NCBI GenBank assembly: GCA_022059125.1
Contig: JAEUWY010000002.1
Coordinates: 1,798,001 to 1,862,000 of the forward strand
DNA from: Corynespora cassiicola
Taxonomy: Eukaryota; Ascomycota; Dothideomycetes; Pleosporales; Corynesporascaceae
Reading direction: 5' to 3'
Length of the DNA stretch: 64,000 bases
In this document: positions 56,525-64,000 of the stretch, one piece after another
Position numbering within the stretch: position 1 is the first letter of the stretch
Layout of the letters: each line of letters starts with the position of its first letter
Made by a program: the position numbers and the translations under genes
Notes under the pieces: generated by a model
What the model was told of the DNA's origin: nothing
The model's database searches: none
What the model saw: the letters and a program-made list of their open reading frames with translations, nothing else

Positions 56525-57826
56525 CTAAACGCTGTAGACCTTGACCGAGTTGACAAGCCAATAACTCTGCCACAGTGTCAGTATAACCGTAACCATACAA
56601 TTGGGAACACAGAACTCACATCTCCGAATGACTGCGGTTGCGAAGCGACATATCCAGCGCAGCTCGGGTTCACGCTGGCACAAGAGCTCGACCCCCAAAC
56701 ACTCCCAGCCCAGTCCCCACAAAACGTAATATCAAAGACCTAACTCTGCATTAGCATCAACATGCACCACCGCCACCACCCGTCCTGGCAGGGGAAAAGA
56801 GGAAACCACTCACAATATTCATATCCCTGAACTTGCCCGCGAAATCGCATCCGGCAAAGTTGGCAATCGGCACCCCCCAAGAGTTCGGATCCGGGTTCCC
56901 GTTCCTGATGTTGGCGGGCACGTCGCGGGCGGCGAAGTACCAGACCTTGATGCCAGCATTGGTCCACAGCGCGGCGTAGACGCCCCCGCCGTTCGCGTTG
57001 AAGGCGGTGCCGTACGAGGTCGCGGACGTGCTTTCGCGGCCGCAGCCCACGAAGCCGCCGCTGGCGCCGCAGTCGGCGTTGCCGATGATGCGGCCGGTCT
57101 GGCCGCCGGCGCCCACGCTGGGGACGCAGCCGGGAGACGTGTGGAGCGTGACTTGGTTGTATGTGTTTAGATTTACGCCTTCTAGGATGTCGAGTTCGCC
57201 TTGGTTGGGCCAGTTGGGGCCGACCATCCAGCTTTTGGGGGTGGCGTTAGGCGAGTGTATGTGTGTGAGGGGGAGATGGGTTGACGTACAAGGCGGGCCA
57301 GCTACCACAGTTGGAGCCGGGGACATGAGCAAAGTCGGCAATGACGAGACCCTGTGTGTAGGCCCTCTTGCTCTGGATGCGCATGCTGTTTCTACCCACG
57401 CCATTGGGATTGAGGTAGCTTGTGGTGTCTACACCCATGTAGACTGCACCATTCTGGGTCTTAGTTAGGCCTTGTGCTTGAGCTTGCTGCAAGTTGACAT
57501 AGTTGACATATCCGTCTAGTGACTTCTTAGTAGTTGTGAGTTGAACACTAGCATTGTCACTCACGTGTTGGATCAGGGATCTACCAAGAATTAGCATAAT
57601 GTCTCAGTAGTCTTGGTAGGGTTGTTCAACCTACCGCTTGCACGTCAAACTTGCTCCACCAATTGCTCGCATCGTAGGTCTCGATCAAACCATAGGCGGC
57701 AGCGGAAAAGTCAGCCTCAACGACAGGTGACGAAGAATTATTGGGCCAGTAGCCCGGTCCGGCTGGGAAGGCTGCAGCGTATCTGCAGAGTAGCGAAAGC
57801 AACCCAATAGTCGCCTTGGAAGACAT
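56525..57826 (-). CDS. Secreted GH16 endo-beta-1,3(4)-glucanase
   Basis: Exons 57826-57635, 57580-57565, 57515-57290, 57231-56814, 56739-56620 and 56566-56525 join in frame to 337 residues. A signal peptide at about 1-20 (LLSLLCRYAAAFP) is followed by the GH16 laminarinase fold: IPDPTHGYVNYV, then WPAFWMVGPNWPNQ and the catalytic GELDILEGV with Glu157, Asp159 and Glu162 (ExDxxE). The C-terminus is restored as FGDSYWLVNSVKVYSV. Cys pairs (for example SPGC and ADCG) fit a secreted protein. Exon 2 is a 16-nt microexon; without it the DPTHGYV block is lost. Family knowledge: cleaves beta-1,3- or mixed-linked glucan of fungal or plant cell walls. No GPI signal is visible. Confidence 0.92.
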
Positions 57827-59812
57827 GACTACAGATGTATGCAAAGGTGAGCTATAGAATGAATAGTTCCAAAGTAATTTAGCACATTGTTTAGGTGTAC
57901 CCCCCCTTTGGCTTTATAGTGAATCACGCTGAATCACGCTGGAGTTACATCGCAAGGAACTCAAGCTTGGGCTGGCTGTTGGATGCGCCGCGAACCCATG
58001 CCCCTGTAGGAAAATGAGGACATGACCGACATTCGATATGAGCTGTACAATATCTCATTGGCTATGATAAATAATGGAAAGAGCTTTTGCTGGCATTACT
58101 GCATCTACCGGCTTTACCAGTAAGGATCAGAGCAGATGGGGCCAAGAGCTTGCGGGAGATCAACCAAGCTAGGAAGCCAAGAAATACTAGCGATTACAAG
58201 CCGTGAGGCGTGGACACGCCGCCTGACAGGCTAACACAGTTGGGTATCTTGGGTCTCGACTCAGTGTTGGCATGCTGTGTAGAGCCAGGGCCACAGGGAA
58301 GATGAAGCGACATGGCGGTTGTTGAAGATGACTGGCGAGGAACCCTGTCTTTGTTAATCAAACTCGCCTGGCTTCCGCGGACCACAACTCAAGTACCCGA
58401 GATGAGAAGGTCTTGTCCAAGCTTCACTTGAAATTTGTGAAGCGTTCGTGCAAAAGGAGAAAGAGTGGGTCCTTGTGGCAGAAGCAGACGGAGCTGATGA
58501 CTTGGCAAGGCACAGTTTCTCGAACCTGACTTACAACCCTGTAGCAAGTCTTCCGATGAGAAATGGACCCCTTGAACGCCCACCAAATACACTCTAGCAC
58601 TCCGAATGGACTTACAAAGCGATATGTACTCGCCAAGGGCCTGTTTGTGGGGAAGTACATACAAGAAGGTAGTCTGGCTTGACAGGAACGGAGATACTTG
58701 ACCTCTTTGATCATCGCAGAAAATGCTTGTACGCCCATATGACCTTCAACCCGAGCTAGCTGGGAATACCGTTGAGCTTACCCAGTATTGAGCTGTTGTG
58801 GTGGCCCAAGAACCCACGCCTCTTAGATGTAAGAAGCTTTCCAGGTCACATACAGTCACACTGAGCGCTAGCTCCAGGCTTAGGCCCAAGGTCCAGCCAC
58901 GTGCCCATAGCACGCTCCCCTGATGATCGCGGCATTTAGGTGACAGAAGCGCCCGGTGATGCGTGCGTGCCCTACTCTTGTCCTTGCTTGCACGAATGGA
59001 AGCGAAAAGAATAGGGGTTGGAATCGCCGTGCATTTTGGCGAGGTGTGGTTACGTGCATACAGCGGAAGTCGAGATGACTCCATGACACCGATCTGAGAG
59101 CCTATTTGTTCCAACCCTGAGGCTCCTTCAGTTGTGGTCTTGCGCAACAGACGGACAGCGATAACGGCGACTGATGGCGGCGACACGGACATGCAGCCTC
59201 CTGAGGAGTCCGGGTTCAGTTGCTGGCACATAGTGTCGCAGCGGAGGGTAGCGTTTGATGCCACAACAGTTGGCATGTGAGAATTTGGAGATTAATAAGT
59301 ACCCAAGGGAAAGACACAGCAGAGCGGACAGACCAGGGCCACGGACGAGGAGTCGAGGGAAGATGGAATGCCACCTTCCGCAAAATGCGGAGGGGGCGGG
59401 GATGCCTTATTAGGAATAGCGCCATCTGATCATCACTCTCGGACTTCAAGCGCACCGCGTTACTTGAAGGCCAGCACATCCGGACATGTCGGCTTTTCGG
59501 GCTCGTCGAGGCACTCTTCAGACACTATGGCAATAAGAAGACCCTGATTGCAATGATTGTCACAGATCTTGCCGCAATCGGTTCCGTCGGGCGGGTTTCG
59601 ATACTTTCTGGCTCCGGGCGCTGGAGAAAGCCACCGGAACCATTGGCCGCACTTCAAAACTTATCTCAGCTCGGAAGATAGCACAAAGTCAGTCTCTTAG
59701 TATTTATTGAAGCTTGAGCATTTCCCACAGGTAGAACCCCGGATTGTCCTCACCTGCTCTGTCAAAAACTCCCCCCCCCAGCCGCCCCAAGCATAGCAAT
59801 CATCTCTACAAG
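57827..59812. other. 2-kb intergenic region
   Basis: Between the divergent glucanase and PEBP genes. Minus-strand frames at 58389-58738 and 58746-59276 show no recognisable domain. A small Cys-rich fragment lies at 59460-59657 (next entry). No repeats or RNA genes seen. Confidence 0.45.
59460..59657 (-). pseudogene. Small cysteine-rich reading frame, possible remnant or orphan exon
   Basis: A 65-codon frame that opens without an ATG (a TAA lies just upstream) and ends in a stop. It encodes CGQWFRWLSPAPGARKYRNP, then PPDGTDCGKICDNHC and EECLDEPEKPTCPD, with six cysteines in all. The pattern looks like the end of a small secreted protein, but I could not find an upstream exon with a signal peptide. 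It may be a broken gene, an exon with an undetected partner, or chance. Confidence 0.3.
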
Positions 59813-60373
59813 ATGTCCGGCCAATCGACTGTACAAAGCATTCTTGCCCAGTGCCAAGAGACTGGAAAATCACCTCTTAAACTTCATTTCCCCGACGATA
59901 CAATCACAGATCCAGACACTTCACCGACAAGAGATGCAGTTCGCAATGCCCCGACCTTTTCTATCGCGTCGAGTATCTCGAAGTCTCCATCAGCAAAATA
60001 CGTGGTTATCGCGCTAGACCTCGATGCTCCGATACCGACACTTCCAGTTGCTAGTCCAATTCTTCACGGCCTGATGGTTGACTTGGTGCCGGAAAGTGGC
60101 GCCGATGCCGATGGGTGGATCAAGCTCACGCCCGCTACGAACCCGGCGGCCCCATGGCTTCCCCCGAACCCGCCACCGATTTCCAGTCCACACCGCTACG
60201 TGCTGATGATCTGGGAGCAACCCGAAGGCCTTTCAAACGATATTGCCAGGAGCAAGCTTGAGTTGTCCGACAAACTCACACTGTGGAATCGGATCCGATG
60301 GGATCAAGATGCGTGTGAGCATAAGCTGGGACTAGGCAAGGTCCTAGGTGGCAATTTCTTCTTGGTCGGATAA
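59813..60373 (+). CDS. Phosphatidylethanolamine-binding protein (PEBP) family
   Basis: 186 residues from the ATG at 59813; the frame is open upstream to 59744, but the MSGQSTVQSILAQCQ start fits the family. It carries the PEBP core: VVIALDLDAPIPTLP (the DPDAP-type conserved block), LHGLMVDLVP and SPHRYVLMIWEQPEG (the GxHRYV-type CR2 block). Family knowledge: PEBPs bind anionic lipids and small ligands; fungal members include carboxypeptidase-Y-inhibitor-like proteins (Tfs1) and many of unknown role. No signal peptide is visible, so it is probably cytosolic. Confidence 0.87.
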   Translation: MSGQSTVQSILAQCQETGKSPLKLHFPDDTITDPDTSPTRDAVRNAPTFSIASSISKSPSAKYVVIALDLDAPIPTLPVASPILHGLMVDLVPESGADADGWIKLTPATNPAAPWLPPNPPPISSPHRYVLMIWEQPEGLSNDIARSKLELSDKLTLWNRIRWDQDACEHKLGLGKVLGGNFFLVG

Positions 60374-60752
60374 TTCTCCTGACAACTGGTCTTATACCGC
60401 GATATATCGTTCATCGCTTTCTATGTACATTTTAATATCGAATCGTGTTACTCCGATTCGATCCGCGCGAATCCTCGTACCCGTGAACATGATCCGGCGC
60501 ATGTGGGTTGCGGGGTAATCCAGCCTAGTCTTTGGTAATAAGACATTTCCGCTTACCCACATCAGCCAACGTAACAATATCTTTCAGTATAAAAAGTTGG
60601 CGGCAGTCTTTTTTCGTGAAAGATTTCGATAAGGCTGGTTTCCTGTTGCACGTAACGTCATTGCTGCTTCAGTCATCAACATCGCAAGTGACGCTGTCTT
60701 ACAAAACGCAGGTTTTATCGAAAACAGAGAGCATCACATTCCCAGTATTGAT
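60374..60752. other. Intergenic region
   Basis: 379 bp between same-strand genes; expected to hold the promoter of the DUF4863 gene. Nothing else recognised. Confidence 0.45.
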
Positions 60753-61459
60753 ATGGATGCATCAAATGGTCAAGATTACACGGGCCCGCCCGTCGAAGTG
60801 GATTTTGAGAAGCACCTAACTGCCAAGAAACTCCTCCAGAGATGCCAGGACTTCTTCGCGGAGGTCGACAACCTGTACGTTTCACTAGCGGCCAATATGT
60901 CAAGCCATCTAAATAATCAGAACCCCTGGTAAAGAGCTGGAAGCCTATCTGAATCAAAATTACGGGCCGGGAAATGCTATTTACGAAGACCTATGTTCGC
61001 TTACCCGGAAGGGCTTGGAAGAGGGTTGGGTTGCTAATATTGAGATTGACGGATCCAAATACCGGCGCTCCAAGGTGGCTATGCCCAAAGAAGAGACACG
61101 CTTCTTTAGTATCACGACCGTATATATGGACTCCAAGAACGAATATCGCGGTCAATATCACAAACACCCTTACGGGGAGATAAATTGTGTCGTACAGATT
61201 GATAAGACGGCTGAGTTGATGGGGATGCAAGGTTGGCGGGGTGCTGGATGGACTTCTCCTGGGGCCGGAACACATCAGTAAGCTTTTATCTCATAACATA
61301 AAGCATGATAAAACGTCATTCACGTTTGACGATCACTCTGACTTTTCTTCAAGCTATCCAGAAGTACGAGGTGGTGCATTGATCGCCCTTTTTTTTCTCC
61401 CGGCAGGCAGAATCAGTTACAATGCCAGGCCCGGGGAGCCACAGCCCATAGCTGTATAA
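60753..61459 (+). CDS. DUF4863 / 4-hydroxylaminobenzoate lyase-like protein
   Basis: Exons 60753-60874, 60921-61277 and 61354-61459 join in frame to 194 residues. The conserved family blocks are ELEAYLNQNYGPGNAIYEDL, then FSITTVYMDSKNEYRGQYHK followed by HPYGEINCVV, and, across the second junction, SPGAGTHHYPEVRGGALIAL then FFLPAGRISY. His residues in the QYHKHPYGE block and the GTHHYPEV join are plausible metal or catalytic ligands in a cupin-like fold. Family knowledge: the bacterial PnbB-type enzyme turns 4-hydroxylaminobenzoate into protocatechuate and ammonia during nitrobenzoate breakdown. Fungal homologues are uncharacterised, so aromatic detoxification here is inference. Confidence 0.85.
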
Positions 61460-61722
61460 TGGTAGTTAACAAAGTTTCCAAAATCCAAGAAATCTTGCCA
61501 AGCGGAGTTGAAAAGCATAGTGCCACGAGTGACGTCCTACGAGATTGGACACTTGTTTACAAACCAAATCAGTCAGCTTTTTATCGCTATTATGGGAAAC
61601 GGTTAGTTATCAGCCGTAGAATTTAGTTACTCTCATGAATTCCAAAGAATGTAAGGTTGAGATTTCGACAACCAGTAAACTTATTGCCGGGCACGTACTA
61701 AACCAATTGCCCCTTTGTGTTT

Positions 61723-62268
61723 CTATTCTGGACTCGTCCCCTTCTCTTTGGCACTTTCTAACCACTCCAATAGTTTTGTTCGCCTCTGTAGACTTAAGTC
61801 ACTCCACACATCCTCCCTCTGATAGTAGCCCTCATAAACCTTGATACCCCTCTCCTCTTCCTTTTGCAAATCCACCCACTCCACCTTCGTGCTCGTGTAG
61901 ATGTGCACATCAGGTCGCACCCTCTGCCGACTCCCATCTGCCAGAGTCCCAATCTTGACAATCATGATGGCTTTTCCTATCGCTCCCCGAGGCGAATTAT
62001 GCGAATAGACGGCCGTGTAGCATGTTGGGCAACGGGCGACCAACTGGCCAGCGCCACTGACCGAAGGAATCTGAATGAAGATGGGCTCTTCGGGAGAAGT
62101 GATTTTGAAATTGTATGCCTCGATTTGCGCGTTGATGGCAAAGGCCGCACCGACTTCGCGCTGGCACCACGTGCAGTGGCAGCAGTGCACGACTAGTGGC
62201 GGGGCCGAGAGTTGGTATTGGATAGAACCGCAAGTGCAGTGGCCATTGAGCGGCTCGAATCCCGCCAT
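61723..62268 (-). CDS. GFA/CENP-V-family zinc protein (glutathione-formaldehyde adduct-type)
   Basis: 181 residues in one exon. The Cys framework is complete: Cys11 and Cys13 (HCTCGSIQY), Cys30, Cys32 and Cys35 (CCHCTWCQRE) and Cys80 and Cys83 (CPTC), the two-zinc arrangement of GFA proteins. Family knowledge: the founding bacterial Gfa was proposed to catalyse addition of formaldehyde to glutathione; most fungal members have unknown substrates. It converges with the DUF4863 gene (263 bp apart). Confidence 0.9.
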   Translation of the reverse strand: MAGFEPLNGHCTCGSIQYQLSAPPLVVHCCHCTWCQREVGAAFAINAQIEAYNFKITSPEEPIFIQIPSVSGAGQLVARCPTCYTAVYSHNSPRGAIGKAIMIVKIGTLADGSRQRVRPDVHIYTSTKVEWVDLQKEEERGIKVYEGYYQREDVWSDLSLQRRTKLLEWLESAKEKGTSPE

Positions 62269-63319
62269 TTTCCTCTTGGACCGTGGAGAAAGAATAGGGC
62301 AATTGCGTTGTTGGGGTAGATGGGCGAAGGTCCTTTGCAGTTGAATCCTCTAGTTGAAGTTTTGGAAGCACATGAGGACTAGTGGAGCCCGAAAGCACAA
62401 GTAGAAATGAATTCCTATCTGAGTCACCCGTCGTATGCGATCAACTGTGAGCGGGGTTAGCGCCGTCAGCAGCGGCCTTTTTGTGCTCCATCAGGCGCGC
62501 TAAATGGGGACAGCATGTAGACGCAAGGCATCTGTTAAGTTCCTCATATTGTTCATGAATCTAGTCGCTAGATACTGGCAGTAAGTAGTCTATGGCAATG
62601 TGCCATATGCGCCTACTTTGTGGACTTCTTTTCAGCGTTATAACGACAATATATTAGCTTGAGCATACAAAACAGTATTTATGAGAACCTTTCTGGCTGA
62701 AGGTATATTGGCTTTCAGTTGAATCCTTCGGTCTGTTGCTTACATTGAACGATCCACATTGGGCTTTGGCAACGCCTGTGATGGCTGAATGGATGCCTAA
62801 ATGCTCAACTGCGTACCTCAACCAATAATGTCACACATCAGACGCGAAAGAAAATAACAGGGTGTTTGCCTGTGTTGAAGCTTTCGAGGACTTGACACCT
62901 GGGCATTGGTGAGGAAATAACTAATACCGTCAACTCTGAGAAGCAACGGGCAGCAGAAGATTCCACGCGTGAAGCGCGTCAATGCCCACCCTTCTCGGCC
63001 GACGAACGCGAATCCTGGTGATCTTGTCGACCTTCCCGTTCAAGCATAGTATTGGGAGCGGAATAGATCAGCCAATCGCTTCCCATTCATCTCCGATAAG
63101 CCCCATCCTTGCGGGATAACGACATTCGCTTCCTGGGCACCATTTCCAATTACTAAGATCAAAGAGGTACAGCGATGTCGGCAGCATGCCGATGAAGCTT
63201 TCAGCTTTGAAAAGCTTTTCCCCCTTCTTCTCTATTCGTTGTGCTTGAATAAACCTTGGCTGCTTAGTCTTGGAGCACGAGCTGAGAATTCCTGAAGAAC
63301 CGAACCGAAACCCCCCGCA
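62269..63319. other. Intergenic region
   Basis: 1.05 kb between the divergent GFA and MFS genes; both promoters are expected here. Average base composition; no repeat, RNA gene or recognisable frame. Confidence 0.45.
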
Positions 63320-64000
63320 ATGTCCCCGACAACCCACGCGACAGCCTCTCCACATCCGACAGAGACTTCGCCATTACTCCCGAAGCCCGTCGATGCTGGC
63401 GGTGGCATTGCTCCCGAGGGCCCGGAACCCCCATCCGAGGGCGGGCAGTTCCCAGAGCATGACGGCGGTGACATTGAGCGGCAGGTCAGCCATGGAGATA
63501 CCCACAAGCACCAAGGCCTGCCTGAGGTGAGGCGGCGAATGAAGTACATCTTCCCCGCTATCGCTATAGGTGTACGTATAGTATTGCATATTTTGCATGC
63601 AGTCGGAGCTGATCATGACGCGTGTAGGTGTTCCTCGCAGCCGCCGACCAGACCCTCGTCGTCTCCACATACGGAACCATAGGGACGGACCTCCATGCGC
63701 TCAACTCCACATCCTGGATAGCAACCGGCTACTTCCTGACCCTCTCTGCGTTCCAGCCAGTCTACGGCAAGCTCTCGGATATCTTTGGTCGCAAAGAATG
63801 CCTCCTCTTCTCATACCTCATATTCGGCCTCGGGTCCACTCTCTGCGGTCTCGCGCGGAATATCGGCGAACTGGTAGCTGCGCGCGCCTTTGCCGGGATA
63901 GGAGGAGGCGGCATGGCTGTCTGCGTGTCGGTCCTCATGTCCGATGTGGTCTCCCTGAGGGAACGGGGCACCTGGCAGGGCTATATCAACATCATTTATG
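63320..64000 (+). CDS. MFS transporter (DHA2/14-spanner type), 3' part outside window
   Basis: Exons 63320-63571 and 63628 to the window edge. The N-terminal ~75 residues are polar and probably cytosolic, followed by TM1 (IFPAIAIGVFLAAADQT) with the D-Q-T motif typical of DHA/drug and vacuolar amino-acid transporters. TM2 (SWIATGYFLTLSAFQPVYG) leads into MFS motif A, GKLSDIFGRK at 131-140. TM3 and TM4 follow (LLFSYLIFGLGSTLCGLA, ELVAARAFAGIGGGGM). The 56-bp intron (63572-63627) joins IG to VFLAAA in phase 0. Substrate cannot be read; vacuolar basic amino-acid export or drug efflux are the usual roles in this branch. Confidence 0.88.

Overview
The window is eukaryotic nuclear DNA from a filamentous ascomycete (Pezizomycotina; I cannot fix the class from sequence alone). 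The evidence is many short introns (about 40-80 bp, GT..AG, with CTAAC/CTGAC-type branch sites), fungal-type proteins (a Ste6-like pheromone exporter, a fungal GPCR, a GH16 glucanase, an Atg28-like coiled-coil protein) and long GC-rich intergenic stretches full of simple repeats. I see no bacterial operon structure, rRNA, CRISPR array or transposon.

Layout. 1-9.4 kb: Ste6-like ABC exporter (C-terminus cut by the window edge), a PBDC1/YPL225W-family protein, and, divergent from it, a WDR6/Rtt10 WD40 protein. 9.6-17.7 kb: an amidase, a mitochondrially targeted short-chain dehydrogenase and a large ZZ/EF-hand membrane protein. 18-23 kb: an alpha/beta hydrolase, an Atg28-like protein and ribosomal protein uS5 (RPS2). 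25.2-29.8 kb: a three-exon C2H2 zinc-finger protein and its 2.7 kb repeat-rich upstream region. 29.8-36.1 kb: three genes with predicted mitochondrial products, namely the aspartate/glutamate carrier, the PDH E3-binding subunit Pdx1 and a two-helix membrane protein. 37.8-42.8 kb: the AAA-ATPase/bromodomain protein Yta7. 42.8-47.6 kb: a gene-poor, microsatellite-rich stretch. 47.6-49 kb: a seven-helix receptor. 50.5-57.8 kb: an orphan protein, a RING plus chromodomain-like protein, a NIF3-family protein, an alanyl-tRNA editing protein and a GH16 glucanase. 59.8-64 kb: a PEBP-family protein, a DUF4863 (hydroxylaminobenzoate-lyase-like) protein, a GFA/CENP-V zinc protein and the start of an MFS transporter.

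Most genes are core housekeeping genes. Candidate bidirectional promoters lie between PBDC1 and RTT10, between the Atg28-like gene and RPS2, between PDX1 and the two-helix gene, and between NIF3 and the alanyl editing gene. The last 4 kb looks the most accessory, a possible small detoxification/transport neighbourhood. All exon-intron structures were derived by hand: nearly every model stays in frame across all junctions, but none has transcript support. I found no clearly novel multi-gene system. The best leads are the RING-chromodomain protein, the orphan protein with a 40-nt intron, the possible dual-start editing protein and the hairpins downstream of the C2H2 gene.
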